Below, piece by piece: positions 32,916 to 42,416 of a stretch of DNA of 64,000 nucleotides. Position numbers and translations under genes: made by a program. The stretch covers positions 1-64,000 of the forward strand of contig JANXDS010000005.1 in assembly GCA_025059205.1 (NCBI GenBank). The letters run 5' to 3'. A model generated the notes under the pieces. It was not told where the DNA came from, ran no database searches, and worked only from the letters and a program-made list of their open reading frames with translations. Source of the DNA: Aigarchaeota archaeon (GTDB lineage Archaea; Thermoproteota; Nitrososphaeria_A; Caldarchaeales; Wolframiiraptoraceae). The stretch's first letter is position 1, and each line of letters starts with the position of its first letter.

Positions 32916-34223
32916 CTACTCCGCCAGCTGAACAACGTCCTTGTAGTCCTCGATGTACTTGTTCACGTACTTCATGCCTGGCGGTATGGTCAAGTACGGA
33001 TTCACCTTCGTTCCTATAAGACTACAACCTTCCCTTATCCTGACGGCGTTGCCTATGACAGAGTACTCGACGATGTGTGTCGGGTTGCTTTTATAGGATT
33101 CGATGATCGACTTCCTACCGATGATGCTGTCAATTATGCGGGCGTTATCGCCGATTTTCACGGCGTCCATTATCGCAGACCTCTCAATCCTGACATTCTC
33201 CCCTATTATGCAGTAGTTGTCTATGCAGGAGTCCTGTATCACCGTGCGCTCACCTATCCTTGTATGCTTACCTATCAAGGCCGCACCCTCGATGACTATC
33301 TTGCCATCCCTGTACTTTTTTAGAACGTCATCCCTGAGCTTATTAGACCCCCCATCGTACTCTTGTATCCACACATTCCTACCCAGCTGAACAATCCTTT
33401 CTGGCATCTTGATGTTAATTGAGCCTTTAAGTATCTCAACCATAGCCCTTAAGTATTCCTTCGGGTTGCCAACGTCGTACCAAGTAGATATTTCGTAGCC
33501 GTATACTGGAAAGCCCTTATCCACAAGGTACGGTATCAGATCGTAGCCGAAGTCCAATCTTTTTCTTTCGTCCAAAATTCTCTTTACCTCGTCACTTGCG
33601 ACTATCTTCCTCATTTCAGGTGCCAACAAGTATATTCCAGCGTTTATCAAGTTGCTTGGTGCCTTCTCAGATGTTGGTTTCTCTACGAATTTTTTTATTC
33701 TCATATCGTCGTCAACATCGGCTACACCGTATTCCTCTACGTTTTTTGTCTTAAAGAGGGCGATAGTCATCAACGAGTCCTTCTTTTCGTGCCACCTCAT
33801 TAAATCCTCTAGATTTACGTCAAAGATGTTATCGCCTTGGACAACTATCACGGGCCCTTCGACGTCGTAGTACTCAACATTTAATCTATACGAATCAGCA
33901 CTGCCTAAGTCATCCACATTTGGTTGGTGCATTATGTGGATTCTTGGGTTTATACCATATTTCGCTGAAAACCCGGCACCGTCACCAAACTGATCAAAGA
34001 GGCCCGTATAGTTAATGTAACCTTGTTCACCTAATATAAAATTCCTTACACCCTGACTTGCTAACGCGAGTATCGGAAACTCTATCAGCGCTCTATTCAT
34101 GAACCTTATACATGGTTTAGAGATGTCGCACGTTAATGGTCTTAGCCTTTTTGCCATACCGCCAACAGGTATGAAGCACGTTAAGTCCTCGGCCTTCACG
34201 GTAATGATAACTTTTACGGGCAT
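32916..34223 (-). CDS. NDP-sugar synthase with C-terminal left-handed beta-helix
   Basis: 435 residues. The N-terminal nucleotidyltransferase domain has FIPVGGMAKRLRPLT (about 17-31) and SKP, then VVQGDNIFDVN with the metal-binding Asp (about residue 110) and INAGIYLLAP. The C-terminal 150 residues are hexapeptide-type repeats (IGKHTRIGERTVI, IGENVRIERSAI, IGNAVRIREG). This layout is that of archaeal glucose-1-phosphate thymidylyl/uridylyl- or mannose-1-phosphate guanylyltransferases. The substrate is not decided. The archaemetzincin gene is 9 bases upstream on the same strand, so the two are probably one transcript. Confidence 0.88.
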   Translation of the reverse strand: MPVKVIITVKAEDLTCFIPVGGMAKRLRPLTCDISKPCIRFMNRALIEFPILALASQGVRNFILGEQGYINYTGLFDQFGDGAGFSAKYGINPRIHIMHQPNVDDLGSADSYRLNVEYYDVEGPVIVVQGDNIFDVNLEDLMRWHEKKDSLMTIALFKTKNVEEYGVADVDDDMRIKKFVEKPTSEKAPSNLINAGIYLLAPEMRKIVASDEVKRILDERKRLDFGYDLIPYLVDKGFPVYGYEISTWYDVGNPKEYLRAMVEILKGSINIKMPERIVQLGRNVWIQEYDGGSNKLRDDVLKKYRDGKIVIEGAALIGKHTRIGERTVIQDSCIDNYCIIGENVRIERSAIMDAVKIGDNARIIDSIIGRKSIIESYKSNPTHIVEYSVIGNAVRIREGCSLIGTKVNPYLTIPPGMKYVNKYIEDYKDVVQLAE

Positions 34224-34232
34224 GTATATATG

Positions 34233-34745
34233 TTATCTGAGCTTGCCCATGCAACGTGCGCACGGCATGTAACTCTTAACGTCCGTATCATATATCCAAT
34301 TACTAAAATGCATCACACATTTTGGGTTTTCGCAGTGTTTAAGTCCAAGAAGGTGTCCAACCTCATGACATGCTTCCTTGACTATCCTCTCGCGATAAAT
34401 CGACTCATCATAAGGCAAACCGTAAAATCTTGGGTCGAGCCTGTACGTAGAAACTACGGCTATATCATTTAAAGCTATACCAAAGCAGTAATTTAGCCCA
34501 GGCGCATAGATATCTACATCGATTAAAGCAAGTAAGAGTGCGTCATCTTTCTTCGTTTTCGAAAGCACTTCAACGATGGAGAGCGCGTTATGTTGTCTTC
34601 GCAAAGCGTTAAAGCTGTGGGACGTAACGCTGAACGTCTCTTCATCTATACTAACATCGAGACCATAAACTTCCCTTAGACGCTCAGCGATAACTTCCGT
34701 GGTTTTTCCAAGTTGTGTTGATTGAATTATTCTAAGCTTTCGCAT
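34233..34745 (-). CDS. amzA: Archaemetzincin-family zinc metalloprotease
   Basis: 170 residues. The extended metzincin motif HEVGHLLGLKH is at 127-137, directly followed by C138-x4-C143-VM and then C162-x2-C165: the archaemetzincin signature, where the first zinc is catalytic and the four cysteines hold a second, structural zinc. The Met of the Met-turn is Met145. It is a soluble cytoplasmic protease or aminopeptidase by family; natural substrates are unknown. The start ATG is 38 bases from the divergent AK6-like gene. Confidence 0.95.
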   Translation of the reverse strand: MRKLRIIQSTQLGKTTEVIAERLREVYGLDVSIDEETFSVTSHSFNALRRQHNALSIVEVLSKTKKDDALLLALIDVDIYAPGLNYCFGIALNDIAVVSTYRLDPRFYGLPYDESIYRERIVKEACHEVGHLLGLKHCENPKCVMHFSNWIYDTDVKSYMPCARCMGKLR

Positions 34746-34783
34746 CGTAGTTAGATTAAGACGAACGTTTTATTAAGCTTGAG

Positions 34784-35389
34784 GTGTTATTGGAAGATGA
34801 GTTGGCTGACCTCTACATATTAGCCGGAGTTCCAGGCGTAGGTAAGACGACGATAGGCTCCTTGGCTGCGAGATTAATGCATGCGAAGTTTATTGACCTA
34901 CCAGAATTCGTTAAATCTGAGAGACTTTATGTAGAATACGACAGGAGCAGCAAGTCATACGTCGTAGACCTCAGAGCACTATCGGCTGCTCTTGGCTCAA
35001 TAGTAAAAGAGGAAATCAGACCACCTATCGTTGCCACACACGTAGCATTTAAGCCTAGGGGCTGCAGAGTGTTGAGGATCTTAATACTCAGGAAGAATCC
35101 ACTAAACCTGCTAGCTGTGCTGCGATCCCGTGGGTATCCTCTCCGGAAGGTAGCCGCCAATGTCGCGGCGGAGCTTATGGACGAACAATACGTCGAATTC
35201 GTTCGCAAGTTTGGCCGCTCAAAAGTTGTTCAATTAGATGTTACACATTTAGGGAGTCACGATGCCGCAAAGAAGGTAGTAAAGCTGCTATCCGAAGTCG
35301 ATAGAGGCGATACCATCGACTGGGTCTCTTTGCTAGAAAAAGATAGCAAGCTTGGTGAGGTCTTGTCATTCCTTTCAAAGTATGGGTGA
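34784..35389 (+). CDS. Adenylate kinase 6 / Fap7-like NTPase
   Basis: 201 residues. P-loop GVPGVGKT (15-22), then LPEFVKSE; LILRKNPLNLLAVLRSRGYP, followed by ANVAAELMDEQY, matches the LID/NMP region of the archaeal AK6 (Fap7) family. In eukaryotes Fap7 aids final cleavage of 18S rRNA; archaeal members bind uS11 and hydrolyse ATP, so a role in small-subunit assembly is likely. A Nob1-like nuclease is encoded 1.1 kb away. The GTG at 34784 lies within a GAGGTG Shine-Dalgarno-like site, so the TTG at 34790 could be the real start. The stop is 3 bases from the convergent dehydrogenase. Confidence 0.85.
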   Translation: MLLEDELADLYILAGVPGVGKTTIGSLAARLMHAKFIDLPEFVKSERLYVEYDRSSKSYVVDLRALSAALGSIVKEEIRPPIVATHVAFKPRGCRVLRILILRKNPLNLLAVLRSRGYPLRKVAANVAAELMDEQYVEFVRKFGRSKVVQLDVTHLGSHDAAKKVVKLLSEVDRGDTIDWVSLLEKDSKLGEVLSFLSKYG

Positions 35390-35392
35390 TGT

Positions 35393-36421
35393 TTATTTCC
35401 TTAGTAGGTCTTTAGCCTTTTCGGCTATGGTCTCTGCCATCTCGAACGTCGTGGCTGTGCCGCCTAGGTCATACGTGACCTTCTTACTTTCGGCTATGAC
35501 CGCTTCTGTGGCCTCAAATATTGCCTTTGCAGCATTAGCTTCTCCTAAGTATTCCAGCATCCACGCACCAGAGAGGATCATGGCAGTTGGGTTCACTTTG
35601 TTCATGCCCTTGTATTTTGGCGCACTTCCGTGTGCTGGTTCGAACATCGCGTAGTTGTCGCCAAAGTTTCCAGAATATATGCAACCTATGCTGGCGACAA
35701 GTCCTGAGGCTTCCTCAGACAATATATCCATGAACATATTGGTTCCGAGTATAACATTCTTGTTGAATCTTTCTGGATTTTTTACAAGTTGTTGTGCCAT
35801 GTTATCGACAAAGTACTCTTCATAAGATATGCCAGGATAGTCTTTCGCAACCCTCTCCACAGATTCCCAGAATATTCCATCAGCTTCTTTCATTATGTTC
35901 CTTTTCGTGATGACTATAACCTTGCTCCAGCCTTTTGACTTAGCTATTTCGAACGCCTTCCTAGCTACCCTCTCGGACTGCTTCCTAGAAACCTTCCTGA
36001 TGGCTATTGCACAATCATCAGACAGCCTGACATCGATTCCCGTGTAGAGGTCCTCCGTCCCCTCTCTGACGCATATAAACTCAAGCTCGCCGAATCGTTC
36101 CTGCAACCCCTTGAACGTCTTGATTGGTCTTACGTTAGCGTAAAGGTCGAACCTCTGCCTGATGCTTACCGCGACACTCTTGGGCATGCCTCTCTCCCAG
36201 GGCGTCGTAGTTGGAGCTTTCAGACATGCATCTGACCTTTCCAAAACCTCCCAAGTTTCAGGAGGTATTAGGGATGGCCCACCATGCGCTTGCCACCATT
36301 CGAACCCTGCCTCTAATGGTATTATCTTGACGTTAGGTTTGACTGCATCGAAAACTTTTAGAAAGGCCTCTGCTAACTCCGGTCCAACACCGTCGCCCTT
36401 TATCAAGGCAACAGTCTTCAT
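35393..36421 (-). CDS. Isocitrate/isopropylmalate-type dehydrogenase
   Basis: 342 residues of the beta-decarboxylating dehydrogenase family: GDGVGPEL (9-16), SVAVSIRQRFDLYANVRPIK with the substrate-binding arginines, VREGTEDLYTGID, and a C-terminal GNFGDNYAMFEPAHGSAPKY followed by NPTAMILSGAWML. The cofactor site AHGSAP suggests NAD use. Length and sequence fit NAD-dependent isocitrate, homoisocitrate or 3-isopropylmalate dehydrogenases, and these cannot be separated by eye. No leuCD or lysine-pathway genes are near. The gene is single. Confidence 0.88.
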   Translation of the reverse strand: MKTVALIKGDGVGPELAEAFLKVFDAVKPNVKIIPLEAGFEWWQAHGGPSLIPPETWEVLERSDACLKAPTTTPWERGMPKSVAVSIRQRFDLYANVRPIKTFKGLQERFGELEFICVREGTEDLYTGIDVRLSDDCAIAIRKVSRKQSERVARKAFEIAKSKGWSKVIVITKRNIMKEADGIFWESVERVAKDYPGISYEEYFVDNMAQQLVKNPERFNKNVILGTNMFMDILSEEASGLVASIGCIYSGNFGDNYAMFEPAHGSAPKYKGMNKVNPTAMILSGAWMLEYLGEANAAKAIFEATEAVIAESKKVTYDLGGTATTFEMAETIAEKAKDLLRK

Positions 36422-36491
36422 GAATTCTCCACTTTTTGGACGGGAGTATTGTATGTGGTGGTTTAAATCTTTTTTTGGTTAAGAAAACGTT

Positions 36492-37064
36492 TTATCGTTT
36501 TGCTGGCTTTCGTTTTAACTCGGCACCACACTTCGTGCAGACATTTAGGTCGCTGATTCCATACTCACTCCTGCATACTGGACAGTAAGTTACCCAAGTT
36601 ATTTGTTTCCGGATTCCGGGATGAATAACGCCGACAACCTTTATGTTCATGCTCCTCGCAAGGTTCTGGATACTATAGTCGTCGCTTATTATGACGATGT
36701 TCATTCCTGCTCTTTTTTTCTCCAGAGCGAGGGCCAAGATTTCTATGTCCGTTCGGGACAGTTTATTCCTATCACCAGTCGAGGTTGCAATCTTCTCCAC
36801 CTCCATGACGCTAGCTTCCGATGGGCTGGAAACCTCTAACTGACCACAATCGATTGCGATCTCCACCACATTCTTTACAGACTCATCGTGCATTACCTCT
36901 GACAAGACGGATGGTGTGGTCGCAAACTCTTTTCTTGAAAAATCCGTCTGACCAGCTATGAGGGCCGTTGAGTCGAGAATGTATAGTGTCGATTTATTAT
37001 GGTTTTTGGTTGAGGCGCTTCTTAAGTCTTCTCGCAAAGCTGTAATCCCTCTTAAATCGGACAA
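36492..37064 (-). CDS. nob1: Nob1-like PIN-domain endoribonuclease with zinc ribbon
   Basis: 190 residues. The PIN domain has its first acidic residue in YILDSTALIAG (28-38), then TDIEILALALE and ISDDYSIQNLA with further metal-binding Asp residues; a C-terminal zinc ribbon is CPVC/CTKC (about 160-180). This is the archaeal Nob1 layout; Nob1 cleaves precursor 16S rRNA at its 3' end. The first start (TTG at 37064) lies 68 bases inside the NAD kinase gene; a second TTG at 37037 follows AGAGGG and is equally plausible. It is likely co-transcribed with NAD kinase. Confidence 0.88.
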   Translation of the reverse strand: MSDLRGITALREDLRSASTKNHNKSTLYILDSTALIAGQTDFSRKEFATTPSVLSEVMHDESVKNVVEIAIDCGQLEVSSPSEASVMEVEKIATSTGDRNKLSRTDIEILALALEKKRAGMNIVIISDDYSIQNLARSMNIKVVGVIHPGIRKQITWVTYCPVCRSEYGISDLNVCTKCGAELKRKPAKR

Positions 37065-37806
37065 AGCGAACTGTATGTTCGGACTTTCTTATGATAAGAT
37101 TTTCCTTGTCTATAACCTCACGAATCTGACCGTCAATCAATACATGAACCTTCGGAACCTTCAGGCGGAGAGTTATGCTACTGTCAATGGGCAACACGAG
37201 CGGGCTCACCTTTGTAAGCGGACATACGGGCACAACGACTACCGCCTCAAGTTTATGGTCGACAGCCGGACCTCCTGCGGACATGGCATAAGCGGTCGAG
37301 CCTAAAGGTGTTGATATTATAACACCATCAGCCGCACAATCAAGCAAAACATGGTCATCACGAACAACCTCAAACTCTATGATCTTACCGATGTATTCGC
37401 CCGAGACGTAAACTTCGTTGATCACATCCCCTAACTTTCTATTTTCGGCGTAAACTGAAAGTTTCATTATTTCTTCAACATTAAGATCTTCTTTGATTAA
37501 CCTATCTAGGACATTGGGCACCTCCTCAGGATTGAGTTCCGAAAGGTAACCGCCCCTGCCGAAGTTCACTCCTAATAAAGGTGTTCTATAATCGGCCAAG
37601 GAATGTATGCTCCTCAGTATCGTACCATCGCCACCAAGCGTTATGACAAGGTCCGCGACTATCTTCCTACCCGTTTCCATGATGCGCTCAGAATCGAAAA
37701 CTTCGCTCCCAATCCCTAAGGAGCTTAAGTACTTAAAGAGCTCGCTGGCCATCTCTACAGCTTTGGCTTTCGTTGGTGCATAAACTATGGCTACCTTCTT
37801 GATCAA
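36997..37806 (-). CDS. nadK: NAD kinase
   Basis: 269 residues. Phosphorylates NAD to NADP with ATP or polyphosphate. GGDGTILRS (58-66) is the catalytic and nucleotide-binding motif; NFGRGGYLSEL and the GSTAYAMSAGG segment (about residues 172-182) are the other family marks, along with INEVYVSG. The length is standard for archaeal NAD kinases. The 3' end overlaps the Nob1-like gene and transcription is probably shared. A 54-base gap separates it from tiaS upstream. Confidence 0.95.
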   Translation of the reverse strand: MIKKVAIVYAPTKAKAVEMASELFKYLSSLGIGSEVFDSERIMETGRKIVADLVITLGGDGTILRSIHSLADYRTPLLGVNFGRGGYLSELNPEEVPNVLDRLIKEDLNVEEIMKLSVYAENRKLGDVINEVYVSGEYIGKIIEFEVVRDDHVLLDCAADGVIISTPLGSTAYAMSAGGPAVDHKLEAVVVVPVCPLTKVSPLVLPIDSSITLRLKVPKVHVLIDGQIREVIDKENLIIRKSEHTVRFVRFKRDYSFARRLKKRLNQKP

Positions 37807-37860
37807 CGTTCTTTTACTCTCCCTAACTTGCCCTTATTTCGTCAACTATAAACATTAAGC

Positions 37861-39159
37861 TTAGAGTTCTTCCTCGAAGGTTACTAGATCTTCGAGAAAC
37901 AGCGGTTTTGATAGATGTCTTCGTGCCGAAGGCGGAACCGTATAGATACCGGGCGTTAAAGTCCTTTGTTCCTCAACAAGCACTTTCGAGTCTTCCGGCA
38001 ACCTATTCCCGCATTTCGGACACCTGTAGCCCTTGCCTTGGCCCAAGGACTCCATTTTCTTACCACATATGTCGCAAGACGGTGGCGAAGTGTAGACATA
38101 CCTCGCAAGACTTATCACCCGTATTTTTTCCAAATTTATCGTTAAGGACTTATTAGGTTTGGATTTTACGCCGCCGTAAACCTTTACCCTATCGCCTGGT
38201 CTGAGGGAACGTATCACGTTTCTAAAAGACTTCGTAGGTTCGAAAGCAGCACACTGGATCGTCCCCGTATCGTCCCTTAACATGAAGAACACATGGCCTC
38301 CGGGTATAACTTTAGGTAAATCTGCAACAACCCCTTCAACCGATACCGACATATTTTCCTTTGTATCCGCAACCTTTACCTCTTGTATGTGTAAGTCTGT
38401 TGCTTGGTTTGTCTCGAAGAGCAGTATCCTCTCCACTGGTTCTAATATTCTCAGAATCGAAAAAGCATAGAATGCCATATCCGAGTCAAGCGACCTGATA
38501 CCCAAAAGCACTGGACATGGCGTGTGCGGCGTTATCCTCGATTCGTTCGTTTCGTAGTCGAAGTTGTCGAAGGTCCATGGCTTTGTCATAACGTCCATCT
38601 TGATGACAGAATCATCGTCGACTCTCCTGAACGTACCCCAGTTTTGCTTAGCTCTGTACGCTATGAGCTCGTAAGTTTTTCTGGGGATTCTGTCCATACC
38701 AACGGCAGCCAACGCACCTACGACTCCTCTGCATCCTTTCAGCGAATAAAGCTCGGCTCCAACGTCCGAGGCAACAGCGATAGCATCTTCTACGGTCACC
38801 ATCCGCCTAACGACTGAGAGCGAGAAGTTCCTCAACTTGTCCGGTATCTCCTCACCTACGTAAAATGCGACGCCGGGCTCCGTACCGTCGCATTCCAGCT
38901 CGGCCAACTCGCGTACTCTATCCAAGACGACTTCCTTGACCCTATCCAGTTTTCCTGAGTCGACGGAAAACCTCAAGGCCACTGCGGCGTTTCCCCTCGT
39001 TTTGTAGGGACAGTTCGGGTTGAGGCGGATAAGTTGGGGCCTCATCACAGGAGTTAAACCCATTTTCAGCAAATCCTCGAAGACGGCGGCGGCTACGTAC
39101 GTCGTGCACATTGCCTTCTTAGAATCGGTGTCATCAATACCAACGTGTATCGTTACCAA
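37861..39159 (-). CDS. tiaS: TiaS, tRNA-Ile2 agmatinylcytidine synthetase
   Basis: 432 residues. Converts C34 of the AUA-reading tRNA-Ile2 (anticodon CAU) to agmatidine with agmatine and ATP, an archaea-specific step. The N-terminal HVGIDDTDSKKAMCTTY (5-21) is the TiaS phosphate-binding signature; a central catalytic region has CRGVVGALAAVG and NWGTFRRVDDDSV; an OB-fold region (about 275-350, EGVVADLPKVIPGGHVF) and a zinc ribbon CDIC/CPKC (about 366-385) follow. A tRNA-Met gene elsewhere in this window is not its target. Its substrate tRNA-Ile2 gene is not visible here. Confidence 0.95.
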   Translation of the reverse strand: MVTIHVGIDDTDSKKAMCTTYVAAAVFEDLLKMGLTPVMRPQLIRLNPNCPYKTRGNAAVALRFSVDSGKLDRVKEVVLDRVRELAELECDGTEPGVAFYVGEEIPDKLRNFSLSVVRRMVTVEDAIAVASDVGAELYSLKGCRGVVGALAAVGMDRIPRKTYELIAYRAKQNWGTFRRVDDDSVIKMDVMTKPWTFDNFDYETNESRITPHTPCPVLLGIRSLDSDMAFYAFSILRILEPVERILLFETNQATDLHIQEVKVADTKENMSVSVEGVVADLPKVIPGGHVFFMLRDDTGTIQCAAFEPTKSFRNVIRSLRPGDRVKVYGGVKSKPNKSLTINLEKIRVISLARYVYTSPPSCDICGKKMESLGQGKGYRCPKCGNRLPEDSKVLVEEQRTLTPGIYTVPPSARRHLSKPLFLEDLVTFEEEL

Positions 39160-39204
39160 GCCGGCCTTGAGATGTATATATCCGGGTCGTGGATTTAAGC
39201 CTAA

Positions 39205-39921
39205 CTAGGAGAGTTCCAAGAACGACATGACCTTGCACTTTAACCCTAACCTCTTCTTTAACTCCTCTGCACAGTTCTTAACGGAAAACAGAGTAAATAT
39301 TCCTACGGTTTTTGCTTTCGACCTTTCTACGAGCCTCACCATAGCCTCGAGCGTCGCGCCGGTTCGCATTATGTCATCGACTATAAGGACGTTCTCGTCC
39401 TTCCTTATGGAGCCCTTGGGTATGTAGAAGGTCTTAAAGAGGACTGGTGAGAACATCGCCTTCTCTTCGAGGAACTCCTCTACGCCAACCTCCTTGGTTC
39501 CCTTCGCTATTATGATGGACTTGACACCGAGTTCGTTCCCTAGTTGTATCGCTATGGGTATTCCGTCAACCGCGGCCGTTAGAATCCTATCTACCTTGAC
39601 GAGTTCGAACTCGCTAGCTACGCTCTTCGCGATGAGCTGCTGAAGGCCTGCGTCGTAGCAAACAGAAGTTAGATCATAAGCGCCGTTCCTCTCGGTGACC
39701 CTTGACCTGAGGATGTCGCGTATGTAGTTCTCCTTGAACGTCTCTATTATCCTCTCGGCTTTTTCGATGCTCGGTATCACATGGCCGTTTATGTACCTGC
39801 TCAAAACACTCGGCGGCAGATTTATCATCTTGGAGATCTCCTTGTACGTGTAGTTCCTTTTCAAAACCTTCAACACTTCTACGGCGAAAATCTTTTTCTT
39901 CATAGAGGCCAGTTTGCTCAC
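39205..39921 (-). CDS. GfcR-like regulator: HTH domain fused to phosphoribosyltransferase
   Basis: 238 residues. An N-terminal helix-turn-helix (about 20-50, TYKEISKMINLPPSVLSRYI) precedes a type I phosphoribosyltransferase domain with the PRPP-binding loop VLIVDDIMRTGATLEAM (about 184-200). This fusion is known in archaea as GfcR/PurR-like; in haloarchaea GfcR activates glycolytic genes. The enzyme activity may be lost or used for ligand sensing. Catalysis of a base-PRPP reaction is the alternative. The gene is 45 bases upstream of tiaS and could head the tiaS-nadK-nob1 transcript, and it diverges from the recombination operon. Confidence 0.85.
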   Translation of the reverse strand: MSKLASMKKKIFAVEVLKVLKRNYTYKEISKMINLPPSVLSRYINGHVIPSIEKAERIIETFKENYIRDILRSRVTERNGAYDLTSVCYDAGLQQLIAKSVASEFELVKVDRILTAAVDGIPIAIQLGNELGVKSIIIAKGTKEVGVEEFLEEKAMFSPVLFKTFYIPKGSIRKDENVLIVDDIMRTGATLEAMVRLVERSKAKTVGIFTLFSVKNCAEELKKRLGLKCKVMSFLELS

Positions 39922-40051
39922 GAAATGTTGAGCACGAATGTATTATTTATCAATTTCCTAAATTTAATTTTTATCTTAAAAGTAGCTGATTGATTGATGA
40001 CATGGGTCCTGCCCTTAAGCCTTATTTTAGGCCGCGCACAAACTTATCTCA

Positions 40052-40933
40052 ATGACTCTGAAGCAACTCTTTGAACGTGCAAAGTTGCTTAGGCAAAGGC
40101 TGCTGGAAGAAGAAGGTAGCGAGAGATATAAAGAGTGGTTGGACAGAGCAAAAAATGTCTGGAAACCATATAAACCTGAGAAGGTTGGGAGAAAAGTTGC
40201 TGCAGTTGATAGCGGATGGAACTACAGAACGTATTGTGGTTTCTATCTATATGCCATCAGAGCTATTGCTGTTACACCATCCTCGGAAACTATTATTGAG
40301 CCCGTAGTCGAGGTTGATACGTTACCTATGGAGGCTGAAGGGGGCGGCATGAGTCCTGAGCTGTACATGCAAAAAGTAGCCGAATGTTATGAGCACGATT
40401 TGGCCTCAAGAGCATCGAAGGTTTTAGACGCGGTATTGGTTGACGGGTCTATTTTGGCTAGGCTGAATTTGATGTTTGTCCTCAAAAAAGTTAAGCTCTT
40501 CAGGGAGTACGTTGCTTATCTCAGACCGCTGAGAAATAAGAAAAACATCTTGTTCATCTCGAAGTACTCTCAAGATAGGAGCCTTGTGTGTGGAGCGTTG
40601 GGAGATGTTTACTACATCAATAAGGCTACAAGAGGCATAGGATATACGGAACCTATAATATCCGAAAAAGAAGGTACGACCGTATCGGTATTCTACGTGA
40701 GGTTATCGGAAAATTCCGATGCGATACATGTAGAAGTTCCTGCGATAGTTGATTCTGAATATGTTAGATCCATAATTGACGCGCTATACGGCACAACGGT
40801 CAATGGATACCCATATGCCCTCATGGTTGCACACGAAATGGCCTCGATACCTAATGATCTCATAAACATGCTCAGCGAAACGGCAGGGCTTTCTGTTCTA
40901 CCGACAGCCAGGGAGGTGCTCGAAGTTGGATGA
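40052..40933 (+). CDS. nurA: NurA 5'-3' nuclease
   Basis: 293 residues. Resects DNA ends together with HerA. The NurA domain begins with AAVDSGWN (51-58; Asp53 is the metal-binding residue), and later acidic positions are in VLVDGSILARL (about 131-141) and PAIVDSEYV. It is the first gene of nurA-herA-mre11-rad50, all on the plus strand with end overlaps: its stop lies 8 bases inside herA. The 130-base gap upstream divides it from the GfcR-like gene and holds TATA-like A/T stretches. Gene order differs from the Sulfolobus operon, where nurA and herA flank rad50 and mre11. Confidence 0.93.
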   Translation: MTLKQLFERAKLLRQRLLEEEGSERYKEWLDRAKNVWKPYKPEKVGRKVAAVDSGWNYRTYCGFYLYAIRAIAVTPSSETIIEPVVEVDTLPMEAEGGGMSPELYMQKVAECYEHDLASRASKVLDAVLVDGSILARLNLMFVLKKVKLFREYVAYLRPLRNKKNILFISKYSQDRSLVCGALGDVYYINKATRGIGYTEPIISEKEGTTVSVFYVRLSENSDAIHVEVPAIVDSEYVRSIIDALYGTTVNGYPYALMVAHEMASIPNDLINMLSETAGLSVLPTAREVLEVG

Positions 40934-42416
40934 AGTCGGAATCGTGGTCGGCGAGGCGCGACCTGAGCGAATACAATTCTCAGCTAAGGATATTGTCAGA
41001 GTTGGGGAATTCGTCACGGTAGATACTGTAGACGGGCGAGTTCTATACTTGGTTGAGTTCTCCAAGCTGGAGAGCAAACTTCTGTCAAAAGTACATGATT
41101 ACATAACGACGATCGAGGCGAGGGAGGCGAGCAAGGCCAACCCCAGAGATATTGTGAAGTATTGTATCGCAAAAGCCGTCGGACTTGTTGAAGAAGTTTT
41201 GAGAGGTGCACGCGTTTATCCTACGATGCCGCCTAATCCTGGTTCACCTGTATTTCTAGCAGAAGACGAGCTACTGAAAAGAATATTTCATAACGATTCG
41301 AAAGAATGGGTCGAAGTCGGAAGACTTTTGAGGAGGAAGAACGTTACCGTTTCCGTTAACCTGAATAAAATAGCCTCAAGACATCTCGCGATACTCGCAT
41401 CTACGGGCAAGGGAAAGTCTAACCTTTTGGCACTAATAGCGAAGAGGATAGCAGAGAAAAACGGGACCATGATAATACTGGACTATCATGCTGAGTATCA
41501 TGGCCTGAAGATAGGAAAGGTGAGGTTTGTGTCTCCGAAAATTAATCCAAGATACTTAGATTCCGAGGAGCTGGCGGATATGCTCGACATAAAAAGAGAC
41601 GCAACAAGGCAAAGAGGAGTGCTCAGAGAGGCATACACCAAAGAGGTAATGAATGCGCCAAACTTCTGGGAGGCTCTAAAGAAGAACTTAGATGACAAAG
41701 TAAAAGATGAGGACGAAGAATTTCAAACAAGGGCCACTGCCAAAAGGGTCATAGAAATAATCGAAAGAAATCTTGCGATAAAGGGTAACATATTCGATAC
41801 GGAAATAGAAAACCCACTCAATCTCGTTGAGCCCAATAGAATAAATGTGTTGGACCTTTCAGGTTTAACGGAAACCCAAGCGCAGATAATCGTGGCGCAT
41901 TATCTTGCAGAGATCTTGAACGACAGGAAAAACGCGATGTTTAAAAGAAGCTCGAGGTTCAGATCGCCCGTGGTCATAGCTGTTGAAGAAGCTCATACCT
42001 TCATACCACAGGACAGGAGTTCCAAATGCTCTGACGTTTTGGCTAGAATAGCGAGGGAGGGGAGAAAGTTTGGGGTTTCATTGATCTTAGTCTCACAAAG
42101 ACCATGTAAGTTGAACGCGGATGTAGTGAGTCAGATGGGTAGCTTCGCAATTTCTGGCTTAACCCATCCAAAAGACCAGCAGTTTGTTATGGAGGTGACG
42201 GACGAGGTCTCAACTGAGCTGGGCGCATCGTTACCAAGTCTCAACACTGGTGAGATGATATTGTCAGGCCAGTGGGTAACCGTGCCAGTACTCGTCAAAG
42301 TGGACCTAGTAGAGGAGAAGTACATGGGCATGGACTTGGATGCTGTAAGGTTGTGGGCCGAAGATGCTAGCGCAGGACACAGAAGGATATCAACGGAGGA
42401 ACTCATCAGGTTATGA
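40926..42416 (+). CDS. herA: HerA hexameric DNA translocase
   Basis: 496 residues. A HAS-barrel N-terminal domain is followed by an FtsK/HerA-type RecA core: Walker A ASTGKGKSN (158-166), Walker B VVIAVEEAHTFIP (about 340-352) and the arginine-finger region LARIAREGRKFGVS. HerA forms a hexamer that pumps DNA and drives NurA in end resection. The TTG start overlaps nurA by 8 bases and is the only start that keeps the complete HAS barrel. It ends in ATGA shared with mre11 (42413-42416). Confidence 0.95.
   Translation: MDEVGIVVGEARPERIQFSAKDIVRVGEFVTVDTVDGRVLYLVEFSKLESKLLSKVHDYITTIEAREASKANPRDIVKYCIAKAVGLVEEVLRGARVYPTMPPNPGSPVFLAEDELLKRIFHNDSKEWVEVGRLLRRKNVTVSVNLNKIASRHLAILASTGKGKSNLLALIAKRIAEKNGTMIILDYHAEYHGLKIGKVRFVSPKINPRYLDSEELADMLDIKRDATRQRGVLREAYTKEVMNAPNFWEALKKNLDDKVKDEDEEFQTRATAKRVIEIIERNLAIKGNIFDTEIENPLNLVEPNRINVLDLSGLTETQAQIIVAHYLAEILNDRKNAMFKRSSRFRSPVVIAVEEAHTFIPQDRSSKCSDVLARIAREGRKFGVSLILVSQRPCKLNADVVSQMGSFAISGLTHPKDQQFVMEVTDEVSTELGASLPSLNTGEMILSGQWVTVPVLVKVDLVEEKYMGMDLDAVRLWAEDASAGHRRISTEELIRL

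Noticed and set aside
39994-40060. Possible C/D box guide RNA (TTGATGA followed by CTGA)
   Set aside because: The C box begins with T rather than a purine, no C'/D' pair is visible and the D box would be inside nurA.
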